NCBI GenBank assembly: GCA_030789695.1
Contig: CM061134.1
Location: forward strand, 64,531,370 to 64,595,369
Reading direction: 5' to 3'
Source: Scilla litardierei
Taxonomy: Eukaryota > Streptophyta > Magnoliopsida > Asparagales > Asparagaceae
Length of the DNA: 64,000 nt
Shown: positions 1 through 10,570 of the stretch, piece after piece
Numbering within the stretch: the stretch's first letter is position 1
How the letters are laid out: the number at the start of each line of letters is the position of its first letter
Program-made: the position numbers and the translations under genes
Notes under the pieces: generated by a model
The model's input: the letters and a program-made list of their open reading frames with translations, nothing else
Database searches by the model: none
Told to the model about the DNA's origin: nothing

Positions 1-2052
1 CCATGTAATTTCATTTACTTGCTTTTCTCTTTTTGAGTCTAGGTTAATTGTAATGTCTTGATAGATGGTCTACTTATACATGCATATGCATATAACCATC
101 TTAGTGAGCATTAGGATTATCATATAATCTAACCCAATAGATTCATCATACCAAATGACTCAATTGGAGTCTCTGGCTCTCCAACCGGCGATTGCTAAAG
201 GAATGACAGCCGATTGGTGATCACCAAGCGCCTGGTCAGCCTTCTTCAACCGACTGTTGTGCACAGCTCAAGTCAAATATTTCTTGACTCTTTCTTGAGC
301 TTTTGGAGAAGGCGACCGAAGTTCATTTGACAGGTGTCTGTCTTTCATCAGGCGTCTGGATATTGTTCTTCAGTCGTTTGTGTGCCAAATTGCATAACTT
401 GTATTTTCTGGGCATCAATCCACTTTGTGTGACAGCCGACTGATTCAGAGTTTACAGTCGCCTGTCATTATTCAGGCGCCTGGACTGTGCTTGTTAGTCG
501 TTTGAATGCAGAAGTACGTAAGTTGCATTTTTTCAGCTCCAATCCATCCCATGTGACAGTCGCCTGACGAAGTCTTTACATGTGTCTGCACATTGTACAT
601 GTGCCTATATAGTCTTCTACAGTCGCATGTCCTGGCTCAGATTATAGCGTTGGGAATAATATAGCCGTTGATCAGTTAACTGTCCATCCTTCTACAGTCA
701 CATGTCCTTGCCGTAAAATCCCAGATTCTAGCCGTTGTAGAATTCTGTTCTTGGCCTCTAGCTTGGGTTTTATGGGGTTTTAGTGGTTTCTTATAAATAG
801 GAATGAGCTTAGTTCATTTAGGGTGTGTTTGGTTTGAAGAAAAATGATAGAAAGAAAAATGAAATGAAAAGGAAAAAAGAAAAAGAAAGAAAAGGAAAAG
901 GAAATGGGATTCTTTCTCATGTTTGGTTACCAAAGAAAATTGGGAAGAAAGTTAAAAGAAAAATATGGAAATTAATTTTATTAAGTTGCTCATTGAAAAT
1001 GAATAAAAAATAATTTAACTTGTTATGATGTGAATTCAAATAATTCTACCTTCAAAACAATTCATGAATGAATGAAAATACGTTAAATAGTCGTAATTTA
1101 TTTGGAAAATTAACGAATTGTTTGCGAGCTACTTGAAAAATTCGTGAATAATTTACGGATTTTTAAAAGATCGCGAATAATTTGCGAATTTTCTAATTTT
1201 CGCTAATTATTCGCTACCTTTTGAACAATTCACGCATGAATATATATTGAATGTGTTTTTTTGAAAAACTCGTCAATTATTCGCGATTTATTTGAAAATT
1301 TGTGAATAATTCGTGCATTTTTTGAACAATTCACCAATAGAAAGTTGGTAATAGTCATGATTTTTTAAAAATTCATGAATTATTCACGATTTTAATACAA
1401 AATTATGAATCGTGAATTTTTTATAACAACCTAAAAAATACAAATACATAAATGAGAGAAAAATTGACGAGGAAAAACTCAAAGAAAGAACTACAAATTC
1501 TATTTTCCTTCATTTTCCTTGGGCCAAGAAGATGAAAAACTCAAAGAAAAATTTTAATATAAATTTTCCTTTGTTTTCCTTCCTTTTCCTTTTCATTTGT
1601 TTTTTTCTTTTCAACCAAACAATAGAAAATTGTTTTCCTTCTAACTTTTCTTTCTTTTTCTTTCTTTTCTTTCCTTTATGAGGAGCTTGTTACTCTCTTT
1701 GTGAGAGTTTAACCCGTGTGTAAGGTTGGTTGAGTACTCTCTATGTTAGAGCAAGAATTTCTTGGTGTGAGAATCCAAATCCTCTGTGCGAGGTATCTCT
1801 GTGTGAGATTGTATTCACTACCTTGTGTAGGATTATAGTAGATATTTGGGTGGCCGGACGTATCCAAGTTTGGGAAATCAGGGTAAACTCTTGTGTTTGC
1901 GTTTGCATTGATTGTGTGAATTATTCTCCTCTTACATTTATAATTCCTCATTTGCAAGTTTAATTTTTAATTACACAATTTATTATCATTACTCTATTCA
2001 TACCCCCTCTAGAGTGCTTGTTGTTAGTATTGCAATGTAGACGGTCCTTACA
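1..2052 (+). mobile_element. SIRE-like copia LTR, 5' end outside window
   Basis: Seen: a plant TATA box (TATAAATAG at 792-800), clusters of a short dyad motif (variants of CAGTCGCCTG, 180-720), and a 3' end with a CCCCCTCTAGAGTG-type segment followed by GGTCCTTACA at 2043-2052. The LTR of the copia element at 40209-41553 has the same architecture: CAGTCGACTG repeats, then CAACCCCTTCTAGTG, then GGGACCTTACA just before its primer site. No TGGTATCAGAGC follows position 2052, so this is a solo LTR or a truncated copy. The element at 821-1675 interrupts it. LTR identity is inferred from shared architecture, not from an alignment. Confidence 0.6.
821..1675. mobile_element. Non-autonomous TIR-like element nested in the LTR
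   Basis: It starts with GGGTGTGTTTGGTTTGAAGA at 821, a start common in small plant TIR elements, and continues into an A/G-rich arm (GAAAAGGAAA). The far side (about 1500-1675) has the matching inverted C/T-rich arm with TTTTCAACCAAACAAT at 1609-1624. Between the arms are short inverted segments built on variants of GCGAATAATTTGCGAATT. There is no coding capacity. The left edge is clear. The right edge and the target duplication are not: TTTA occurs on both sides but is short. Confidence 0.5.
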
Positions 2053-2129
2053 CAATTCACTTATATGAATACTGTATATGTGCAATTAGCATGAGAATTT
2101 CTAGTGATGACGCACATATATACCATTTT

Positions 2130-2450
2130 GATTTTTTTGAAATTTTTTGTCGGATGTGGTTTATACATCTTGGATGATCATCATACCAACAATTAAGTGA
2201 ATCTAACGTTATTTAACCATCGATCTGATTGTTGCAAAAGAAGTAGTTTCAGAACGATAAAACTTTTTGTAACAAGTGGATTGGGTGTCAAATGCCCTTA
2301 CGGTTTATCGATATTTGGGATTTTAAGATTTTAGAATTTGTACAACCCTAAACGAATTTTTTTAAATAACTCTAGTTAATGAGTTATGTGTCATCAGTGT
2401 AAGAAACTTCATGCGCTGACAGCACGCGCCATATACACACATATTTGGAT
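2130..2450 (+). repeat. Dispersed repeat copy A1 (TGGATGATCA family)
   Basis: The segment has landmarks in fixed order: a 'catc..GGATGATCA' block, a CCATCGAT block, AACTTTTTGTAAC, GTGTCAAATGCCC and TTGTACAACC, ending in GCGCTGACAGCACG. The same order recurs at 3100-3400 on the same strand and at 4150-4480 on the other strand, with partial copies at 3715-3800 and 3860-3935. No ORF. The family is not recognised. Confidence 0.6.
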
Positions 2451-2559
2451 ATGTATATGAATATGTTTATTTATTATACACATGATATATGGTTTTAAAT
2501 GAATTTGTTAAATAGGGTAAAGAGATTGATAGAAAGACGATTAAGATTTAATTTTAATG

Positions 2560-2910
2560 AATCAATGGATAGAATGCGAGGTTGTGAAAATTTTAAGGGA
2601 AAAATTCTAAAATTTTGGGGGCACCTAAATCGGGAGGGAACTTTTGAGGGAACTAAAATTTTAAATTTTGAGGGAAACTAAAAAACTTGGAGGAAACTAA
2701 ATTTTAGGGGTACTAAATTTTTAGGAAAATTAAATCCTTTAGGTAACTAAATTTTAATTTAAAATTTTGGAGGGAACTAAATCTAGAGGTAACTAAATTG
2801 TGAGGCATTAAATTTTAAGTTTTGGCGATACTAAATCTAGAGAGAACTAACTTTTAATGAATTAAAATTTTTGGGAAACTAAATATTAGTTTGAAAGTGG
2901 TTAAAATTGT
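2560..2910. repeat. Degenerate GGGAACTAAATTTT minisatellite
   Basis: About a dozen imperfect copies of a roughly 20-25 bp unit built on G(G)GAACTAAATTTT. The unit is the reverse complement of the AAAATTTAGTTCCC-like units scattered at 11740-12030. No coding potential. Confidence 0.6.
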
Positions 2911-3420
2911 TTGTGTGGGAAAATATTTCCAAGGTGACTGTAAATTTTTTGGGAAGAAGAGATTTTGAATAGGTTGAAATATTTCAGGGGAATGTTTTGA
3001 ATGCCAGTGACCTATGGTCACGTGTTATGGCTAGTGTATATTTATATAAAAAATGAATATGTGCTGACAACATAGTAAATTTGATGCGCTGTCAACACGG
3101 TTTTATAACAAAATTTAGAATTTTTTAGGTTTTGTTCTACACATCATGGATGATCAACACACCAAGAACCAAGCTAATCTAAAGCTATTTGACCCGCAAT
3201 CTACTAGTTGCAAATTCAACGGTTTCGAAAGAATAGAACTTTTTGTAACGAGTGGATCAAGGGTCAAATATCCCAAGAGTTCATCCATATTTGGGGTTTT
3301 AGAATGTGTACAACTTTTAAAAAATTCAAAAAGGTGAATAGAGAGCCGTAAGCTGTCATCGAATGAAATTTCATGTGCTGACAGCAAATATCCATAACCT
3401 TTGTATATATAATTATATAT

Positions 3421-3590
3421 ATATATGGATTTAATGTAGAAAAGCTGCCATCTGATCCAATGGATCAGATGACAAGACACAAAAAAGGTGGAGAGTACAA
3501 GCCCCCACATGGGCTTGTACTCGTTGGGGCCCACCCCTTTGTGTCTTGCACCTGATCCTTTGGATCAGGTGCCACCTGTTCTACATTAAT

Positions 3591-3598
<8 letters not shown>
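3421..3598. mobile_element. MITE-like perfect hairpin
   Basis: An almost perfect hairpin: ATATGGATTTAATGTAGAA on the left pairs with the inverted TTCTACATTAATCCATAT on the right. The interior pairs ATCTGATCCAATGGATCAG with its counterpart and closes at CCCACATGGGCTTGTACT. It lies inside the larger inverted repeat and abuts an (AT)n tract. Confidence 0.65.

Positions 3599-3628
<30 letters not shown>
3593..3628. repeat. (AT)n microsatellite
   Basis: Eighteen AT dinucleotides without interruption, at the junction between the two hairpins. Confidence 0.95.
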
Positions 3629-3630
<2 letters not shown>

Positions 3631-4012
3631 GTCCAATGGGCGTCAGGTGGCCTAGGAGGGGATTTCCTCCTTGGTCCACCACAGGCCACCCCCTAACACA
3701 ATTGGTTTTTGAAATTTTTTTCCAATATTATCTACACCTCATGGATGATCACCACACCAAAAATCAAGTGATTCCAACACTTTTTTCCCATCGATCCATC
3801 CGCTACAAAAAATTCTATACAATTCTGGCGTTGATTTTTGCAATGGATGGATCCATGTGAAAAAAGTGTTGGGATCACTTGATTTTTGGTGTGGTGTCTT
3901 CCATGAGGTGTAGATCATATTGGAAAAAAAATTAAAAAACTTGTGGGAGGGGGTTAGCCGGTAGTGGACCAAGGAGGAAATCCCCTCAATGGCCACATGA
4001 GACCCATTTTTA
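3629..4012. repeat. Second hairpin, inverted arms
   Basis: GGGTCCAATGGGCGTCAGG and GATTTCCTCCTTGGTCCAC on the left are mirrored by GTGGACCAAGGAGGAAATC and ATGGCCACATGAGACCC on the right. The inner arms 3717-3790 and 3860-3930 (AAAAATCAAGTGATTCCAAC against its inverse) form a second concentric hairpin. Confidence 0.65.
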
Positions 4013-4536
4013 CACACACATATAGAATAATAGGTATCATATGACATTTGAGGCATCTCCTCATAACCAAGACACAAAAAGTGGGGCGGTACAATCCCAC
4101 ATGGGCTTGTACTTGTTGTACCACCCCATTTGTGTGTGTATGTGCGTGTGTGTATATCGCATGAAATTTCATACTCTGGCAGTTCACGGCTCCCACTCCC
4201 CTTTTTTGAATTTCTTACAAAGTTATTATACACATTCTAAAACCCCAAATATGGATGAACCCTGGGGTATTTGACCCTCGAGCCACCCTTTATAAAAAGT
4301 TCTATTCTTATGAAACCATCGAATTTGCAACGGGTAAATCGATGGTCAAACAGTGTTGGACTCACTTGATTTTTGGTATGATGATCATCTATGATGTATA
4401 GATCAAAACAAAAAAGATTCCAAAAAATATTTTTATATAACTGATAGCATGGGAAATTTCCTACGCTAAGCACATATTCTTTTTTCTGTATATATATACA
4501 CACACTATCAATAACATGTTCATAGAGTGCACATGC

Positions 4537-4747
4537 ATCAAAAAACCCCTCACAGGATGCGTGACCCACGCCCAGGAGGAAAAGAGAGAGAAAAGAGAGA
4601 GAAAAGAGAGAGAGAGTGTGTGTATTGTCTTGGGGGATGAGATTTTTATCAAAAAACCCCCCTCACAGGATGCGTGACCCACGCCCAGGAGGAAATGAGA
4701 GAGAAGAGTGTGTGTGAGGAAGTGTATTGTCTTGGGGGATGGGATTT
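4537..4747. repeat. Direct duplication, two units of about 100-111 bp
   Basis: Unit 1 (4537-4647) and unit 2 (4648-4747) both start ATCAAAAAACCCC, contain CACAGGATGCGTGACCCACG and a GAGA-rich tract, and end in TATTGTCTTGGGGGATG. Unit 1 differs mainly in the length of its GAGA tract. Confidence 0.8.
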
Positions 4748-5284
4748 TCGAGTGAGGTGGGTGGTGGGCCACACATGGTGAGGTGGAAATGAGGTGACAC
4801 TCCACTGCCACCTTTGTGGTAGTCAACAACCCCCGTGGGGGATTGACCTCTTGTATAAAGGATAGTAATGGACATCACCAATCTTCTAGACTGATTATTA
4901 AGCCTTTGATGCAATTTATCTTTTGCTTGATTTTCTACTCTATTTCTTGTTAAACACCGTAGATGTGTAATAAACCAACTGATACATGTGGCATTTCGAG
5001 GGGCATACCAATATTATGCCGAGCATTTCTCGAAACCGTTCAATGTTTTGAAGAGTTTAAGATTTCTACACAAACAATAAATAATTTTTTTTCGAAAGAA
5101 ACTATTTTGTGCATCCTTGCCTAGCGGGAGGGGTTTTAGATTTTATTCACACGTTCTTGGTTTAACTCTTCATTCTAGATTTTTCTCCCATTTTTTCTTC
5201 TCGTCTTTTAGAATGAAATAAAGATTTAAATAATAAAATATATGGAACGATTAACAAATCAAACTACAATTTTAATCAAAAATT
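4748..5284. other. Non-coding stretch, nothing recognised
   Basis: AT-rich sequence with no ORF of note. The segment 4800-5050 has the feel of a decayed LTR, but no ends or primer site are visible. Confidence 0.4.
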
Positions 5285-7150
5285 AACCACATCACATAGT
5301 ATAATAATAATTGGCTAAAAAATCTTAGTTTATCATCACTGCTACTCACTACTGTTGCTCCTATGAATAAAAAATCATAGCCTAAAGACAAATTTTGGAA
5401 AAAAAAGCCAAATATTAAAAATAATTCTAAAATCGACTGTATGGAAAAATAATTGCAGAAACCGACCAACTTCCGCCACATAATCGACCATGATGTGACT
5501 GGGTGTTGACGGGGCGAGGTTTGATTTGATCAAGGTTACCAACCTCGATCAAAGTGCAGATGCTTCAAACCATCATGTGATTTTACTTGTCTTGTGATAA
5601 AAAATTGAGTTAACTAGATATCAGGACGTTTGGACTAGTGGTGTGATTCTTGATTGGGGTTTCAAAGGTCCCGAGATTGATTCTCGGAATGCCACTTTTT
5701 GAAAAAATTTCATCTTAAAACCAACAAAATTTGTAAAATTTGTATACTTCACCCCATGTTACATTTCATTTATTTAAATAATCTGCATTAATTTTGGTTT
5801 GCACATGCACCTATAAATACCCAAAACGCTTTTTTGAACTTCATTATCATGTGCATCAAACTTCATTAAATAATCTGCATTAATTTTGTTTTGAACATGC
5901 ACCTATAAAATCCAAAAAATTTGTAAAATTTGTATACTTCACCCCATGCTACATTTCATTTATTGAAATAATCTGCGTTAATTTTGGTTTGAACATGCAC
6001 CTATAAATACCCAAAACGCTTTTTTTGAACTTCATTATCATGTGCATCAAACTTCATTAAATAATCTGCATTAATTTTGTTTTGAACATGCACCTATAAA
6101 ATCCAAAATGCTTTTTTAAACTTTATTATTATGTGCATAAAAATCCAAAAAGATATTTTTTGGTGGTTTTGATATTATTGGTACGATAACAAAATATTGA
6201 ACATATACATTGTTATCACCGTAATATACTGTATTTATTACTCATTTCTTTCATAATTGATAAAATTTGTATACTTCACCCATGTTACATCACATTTATT
6301 TCAATAATCTGTGTTAAGTTTGTTTTGAACATGCACCTATAAAAACCCAAAAAGGTTTCTTTTAAACTTCATTATTATACGCACCAAACTTCAATAAAAA
6401 ATCCGCATTAATTTTTTTTGAACATGCACATATAAAAGCCCAAAGAGCTTTTTAAAACTTCATTATTATGTGCATAAAATCCCAAAAAGATAATTTTGAT
6501 ATTTATGGGGTGTGATATTTTTGATATTATTGGTTTGGTAACAAAATATTGAACAACATATAGATCACCATTATCGTTAATATACTGTATTTATTACTCA
6601 TTTCTTACATAACCAAACCATGATGATGATATGTCGGAGTTATTAATTTTTAGTTTTTGTTTTTTTATCCAAATTTTACAAAAAGAGGCATTCCTAGAAT
6701 CAATATCGAGACCTCTGAAACCCCTACAAAGAATCACACCACTAGTTCAAACGTCCTGATGTCCAATTAACTCATTTTTTAACCCAAGAAAAGTAAAATC
6801 GCATGATGACATGGTGATATGAAGTGTCTGCACTTTGGCCGGGGTTATCAACTCTGCCCATTTGAAAATTCATCGGTGAGTCCAATTTTGGTTGGGGTTG
6901 GCAACCCGGCCAAATCGAACTTTGCCCCATTAGCACCCAGTCACCACATGGTCACTGACATTGGCCGAAGTTGGTTGGTTTCTGCAATTATTTTTTAATA
7001 TGGTCGATTTTACCATTATTTTTAATTTTTTGCTTTTTTCCAAAATTTGTACAATTAATTTAAACTTTCCATCCCGCACTGTTGTTATCATTGATAGCAT
7101 TAGTTATTTGTTTAAACATGAGCGTGTTTGATTTTTTTTCATTCTCTACG
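5285..7150. mobile_element. Non-autonomous long-inverted-repeat (MULE-like) element
   Basis: The arms 5285-5710 and 6665-7150 are inverted copies. Left landmarks are TAATTGCAGAAACCGACCAA, GTGACTGGGTG, AAAGTGCAGA, GGACGTTTGGACTAGTGGTG and TTGATTCTCGGAATGCC. They recur inverted and in reverse order on the right, for example CACCACTAGTTCAAACGTCC and TTGGTTGGTTTCTGCAATTA. The interior holds the tandem repeats at 5725-6610. No transposase ORF is present. Long arms without coding sequence fit a non-autonomous Mutator-like or foldback element. The superfamily is inferred and no target duplication was identified. Confidence 0.65.
5725..6610. repeat. Tandem repeat, about 190-280 bp units, three copies
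   Basis: Units begin near 5725, 5915 and 6258. Each carries AAATTTGTATACTTCACCC, AATAATCTGC/TGTTAA and GAACATGCACCTATAAA. Units 2 and 3 also end with GTAACAAAATATTGAACA and TACTGTATTTATTACTCATT. The third copy is the most diverged. Confidence 0.75.
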
Positions 7151-8179
7151 TGTAATAACTCCACAAATCTCATAATTTCTTTATCAAATGTATGTCAATA
7201 CCTATTTGAGGAAACTTGCTATTTACAATTTAGAGTTTAAATTTTTAGTCAAAATTTATAATTAAAAATAATTAATTCAACCATTGCCTACTTTGAAATT
7301 TTTTTCCATCCGGACGTTTCCATTGTGTTTAGCTTATGTAAGCATGTGTAGAATCTTTCCTCAGTAATTATACTATTAGAGGAAGGTTCTGTTACGTCCT
7401 TGCTGCTAGATGGTGTATATAATTCACTCAATCCTTACAAGAAGATGAGTTGTTGTTGGTTGTTGTAGAGACTTGGATGAGACCACCACCCCTGTTTGTA
7501 TTCAATCATGTATACATGTAACGAGTATTGGGTAATGAGAATAAAAATGAAAACATTATGTGAAACCCATGCTTCAGTTTATAAGAAGGGGCACAACCAG
7601 TGAGGGAGTGTTGGAGGATAAATATAATAACCATCCTCACTGCAACTTTGTAGTTTTGATGTGGTATCCGGGACTTCAAGCCTTCACATCATGCTAGAAT
7701 TATCTGATGAATGAATGTTTATGGATGTTATACACATTGCTGACATTGAGAAAATCTTTCCATGGTGAAATGTTTGACTTTCTTCTCCTGAGGCATTGTG
7801 ATTTTCAATTAAGCATATGATGGCTTCGTCAAGTGCATATTTAAAGTCACCCAAATGGAAATTTAGTTTCTCACCATGGTTTACTTTTGTGGCGTACGAT
7901 ATGTGAGATTTCAAATAGAAATGTGACACTTTTAACTACCATGTTTCGTCTTAATTAAAAAGAAATTCAAATTATGTGTTACATCACTGTATTATGTGGG
8001 TCACTGCATGATTTATGCATACATAACAATTAGTTTTTCAGTGTGAATTTCAATTTCTATCTTAATTTGGGCATACATAGGCAGCACAACAAAAATGTAA
8101 AAAAATAATAAGATATGCATGGATCTCATTTGTCTGGTTATATTCTAGCTGCTTATTTAAAATACTTATATTTAATCAG
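7151..8179. other. Non-coding stretch upstream of PICALM exons
   Basis: No upstream exon of the clathrin assembly gene could be found here. The segment 7380-7680 resembles decayed copia LTR material: an AATGAGAATAAAAATG region, then a purine run GTGAGGGAG directly before TGTTGGAGGATAAATA at 7609. A minus-strand reading frame at 7684-7929 is open but matches nothing recognised. Confidence 0.35.
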
Positions 8180-8709
8180 GTGAAGGAAGAGAGAGAGAAG
8201 GAAGATCCAAAGGCTGTGCTCGCTATAGAGTATAAGAAAACTCCTGAAGAAGAGAACGAATCGCCTAGGCCTCCCCCACCAACCCCTGAAACAGTAAAGG
8301 AGGAAGCCCCGTTGTCTCAGGAAACCGATTTGCTGGTAATGTTTTCAGTTCCGGTTACAGTTATACTACCATATATTAAACAACACTTGTATTTCCTGAA
8401 TCCTTTACTTAATCTGTCAGGGATTACATGAAACCAGTCCGGATGCATTTGAATTAGAAAATAAAAATGCGTCGGCACTTGCTATCATTCCAGTTGGTAA
8501 ATTACTTCCTTGTGTGCCTTTATATGTAATATATCAGTATATTACTGCAAAAAGAATGATCCCAACTTCTCTTTGTTTTAATCATTGCAGACAGTGCATC
8601 GACAAATGCTCCCTCTGCCAATTTTTCCGAGAATGTCACTACTGGATGGGAATTGGCGCTTGTAACAGCTCCAAGCTCAAATGAAACTGCTGCTACATCG
8701 AGTAAACAG
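8180..8709 (+). pseudogene. Clathrin assembly protein (PICALM3/At5g35200-like), C-terminal exons only
   Basis: Three consecutive exons have consensus splice sites and one shared open frame: 8180-8335 (acceptor TTTAATCAG, donor GTAATG), 8421-8496 (donor GTAAAT) and 8591-8709 (donor GTAAAG). They encode the tail of an ANTH/AP180-type clathrin adaptor: a charged, proline-rich linker containing AVLAIEYKKTPEE, then DLLGLHE, ALAIIPV and TGWELALVTAPSSNE. These motifs are typical of the At5g35200 subfamily, which binds PIP2 and clathrin during endocytic coat assembly. The expected final exon (LAGG..DKL..DSLYE and the Q/N-rich tail) is absent. After 8710 the sequence runs into the flank of the minus-strand gene. 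The ANTH-domain exons are not found upstream within the window. No stop or frameshift lies in the three exons, so truncation is recent, or more of the gene lies outside the window. Confidence 0.75.
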
Positions 8710-8984
8710 GTAAAGAGAGATTTTACCTTCTATCTTGTCAAATTGGCAATGCAAGTGACCATCCTTTTAAGCTCGGTTTGAAATTTCGGATTTAGTATTA
8801 CTGATGAAATTTGATTATGTTATTATTTGGTAATTTTTGATGTTAATGTTTTAGTACGAATTGATATTTGGAGGAAAGCCGCCAAATAACCGATTGTCTT
8901 GCCTGACTGAACGAGAGTTTAGCCAATAGTATGTATACTCAAATCACCAAAACTTTGAAAGACTACCGATTGAAAAAAAAAAGC

Positions 8985-8990
8985 TTTATT
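8985..8990 (-). terminator. Poly(A) signal AATAAA of the SPEYTP gene
   Basis: AATAAA on the minus strand, about 255 nt downstream of the stop codon of the 9244-10455 gene. Together with the TATA box it brackets a compact transcription unit. Confidence 0.5.
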
Positions 8991-9243
8991 AATGGAACAA
9001 AGACAACATTGAAATGCACTGATCTAAATAGATTAATCTGTACAATTTTATAAAGCAAAAAAGGGAAAAAAAAAACTTTACAAGCAGCCTGTTGACAGAG
9101 AATTCTTCATATACTTTCAAAAAACCATGGATGTTGCCGGTGTGGACCATTGATCGCCCCAACGGAAAAGCAGAGTCGCTCGTGCTCAATACGCAGGAGT
9201 GTGCTCGGGCAAACAGCATATTGGAGGGGTCGACGGAATGTAT

Positions 9244-10455
9244 TCAGGTGAGTAGGTATGAAACGTCTGGGGTGGGGGTTGATGGGGTGTATTGAGGTGA
9301 GCAGAGTGGGGACGATGGGGTATATTCGGGCGTTGAAGGGGTGTATAGAGGGGATGAAGGGGTGTATTCCGGTGAGTAGACAGGGAATGGTGTGTATTTT
9401 GGTACGTATTCCGATAGGTATCCCGGTGACAGAGGGGTGTATTCCGGTGAGTAGACAGGGGTTGAAGGGGTGTATTCCGGTGAGTAGAGAGGGAATGGTG
9501 CGTATTTTGCTAAGTATTCCGATAGGTATCCCGGTGACAGAGGGGTGTATTCCGGTGAGTAGACATTGGTTGAAGGGGTGTAGTCCGGTGAGTAGACAGG
9601 GAATGGTGTGTATCTTGGTAAGTATTCTGATAGGTATCCCGGTAACAGAGGGGTGTATTCCGGTGAGTAGACAGGGGATGAAGGGGTGTATTCAGGTGAG
9701 TAGACAGGAGATGAAGGTGTGTATTCAGGTAAGTATTCCGATGGGTATCCCGGTGACAGAGGGGTGTATTCCGGCGAGTAAACAGGAGTTGAAGGGGTGT
9801 ACAGAGGTGAGTCGACAGGAGACGATGATAAGAGGAAAGAAGGACCTGGATGAGTACAAGAACAGAATCTTGGAGTGGTTGATGGGGTGTATTGAGGTGG
9901 GTATAGTGGGTATGATGGGGTATATTCGGGTGTCGATTGCCAGTGCGAATACGGGTATGAAGAGGATGATGGTGTGTATTCCGGCGAGCCGACATGGGAT
10001 GATGGGATGTATTCGGGTGAGTAGGGCGAGGCTGGGGATGAGGAGGTGTATTCTGGACAGCCAACATGGGACGAAGGGGTGTATTCCGGTGAGGATTCCG
10101 GTGACAAAGGGGTGTATTCCGGTGAGCAAAGACGAGTGCAAGAACAGGCTGATGGAGGGATGTAGTACCTTTCTGATGGTGATGATGGCCGATGTTCTGG
10201 GGTAGAAACTTGGAGAGCAGACGTCGACCAAGGCGTTGATGTTGGCGATGGGTGGCCACATTGCTCATGTTCTTCTTTCGCTGCAGGTGGCACGTAGGGC
10301 CTCTTCTTGATCGGCAAAGCTGCAAGTCCGGCGAAGTTTGATTTGTGAGCCACCCGCTTCATCGGCAACGATGGAGGTCCAAAGAAATTAGATTTCACGG
10401 CAACCTTCGTTGGACCCCATCGATTGCGCCGCGCACCCATCGTTATCTTTGCCAT
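9244..10455 (-). CDS. SPEYTP-repeat proline/tyrosine-rich protein, 403 aa
   Basis: A single uninterrupted ORF of 403 residues. Residues about 1-65 are basic and carry a duplicated K-S-N-F-x-G-x-x-S/A-L-P-M/I-K motif. From about residue 110 the chain is almost entirely degenerate decamers and undecamers of the type YSPEYTPSSP, with 13 exact PEYTP cores. In the C-terminal half, three units of exactly 36 residues recur (YSPEYTPLxPGYLSEY, then a PFP spacer, then a second YSPxYTPS). There is no signal peptide or membrane segment, which argues against a classical cell-wall extensin. The SP/TP and tyrosine spacing superficially resembles the RNA polymerase II CTD (YSPTSPS), but no polymerase domain is present. 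The start is supported by a TATA box 116-122 nt upstream and a purine/pyrimidine-mixed leader. The function is unknown. The preserved frame through a highly repetitive DNA tract suggests selection. An orphan or retrotransposed gene is possible. Confidence 0.7.
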   Translation of the reverse strand: MAKITMGARRNRWGPTKVAVKSNFFGPPSLPMKRVAHKSNFAGLAALPIKKRPYVPPAAKEEHEQCGHPSPTSTPWSTSALQVSTPEHRPSSPSERYYIPPSACSCTRLCSPEYTPLSPESSPEYTPSSHVGCPEYTSSSPASPYSPEYIPSSHVGSPEYTPSSSSYPYSHWQSTPEYTPSYPLYPPQYTPSTTPRFCSCTHPGPSFLLSSSPVDSPLYTPSTPVYSPEYTPLSPGYPSEYLPEYTPSSPVYSPEYTPSSPVYSPEYTPLLPGYLSEYLPRYTPFPVYSPDYTPSTNVYSPEYTPLSPGYLSEYLAKYAPFPLYSPEYTPSTPVYSPEYTPLSPGYLSEYVPKYTPFPVYSPEYTPSSPLYTPSTPEYTPSSPLCSPQYTPSTPTPDVSYLLT

Positions 10456-10570
10456 GTCCTGATTAGCAGAGATGAGTAGAAAATGATGAAGAGAATTTTA
10501 GGGTTGGAAAGCAGACCGAGAGAGAGCGCGCGAGGTTTAGAATTATGTCATGAGAAAGGGTTTATGGGGT

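Larger units (their letters stand above)
3055..4480. mobile_element. Large foldback element with nested palindromes
   Basis: The arms 3055-3420 and about 4150-4480 are inverted relative to each other. Landmarks on the left are GAATATGTGCT, the TGGATGATCA block, AACTTTTTGTAACGAG, ATATTTGGGGTTTTAGAATG, and GCCGTAAGCTGTCA plus GAAATTTCATG. They appear in reverse order and complemented on the right. Inside are at least three further hairpins (3421-3598, 3629-4012 and 4060-4130). No transposase is present. It resembles a non-autonomous foldback or Mutator-like element. The class is inferred. Confidence 0.6.

Noticed and set aside
825..1013. Lys-rich 62-codon ORF
   Set aside because: It is the A/G-rich arm of the nested TIR-like element, with its inverse on the other side.
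7684..7929. 81-codon minus-strand ORF as a gene
   Set aside because: No start context, no family recognised and no splice partners. Kept only as part of a non-coding stretch.
9258..10205. 315-codon plus-strand ORF opposite the SPEYTP gene
   Set aside because: It is the antisense shadow of a regular repeat. Promoter, poly(A) signal and start context all support the minus strand.
9244..10455. RNA polymerase II largest subunit
   Set aside because: Only the tail-like repeat resembles the CTD. No catalytic domain is present, and the repeat is a 10-11-mer with PEYTP rather than the YSPTSPS heptad.
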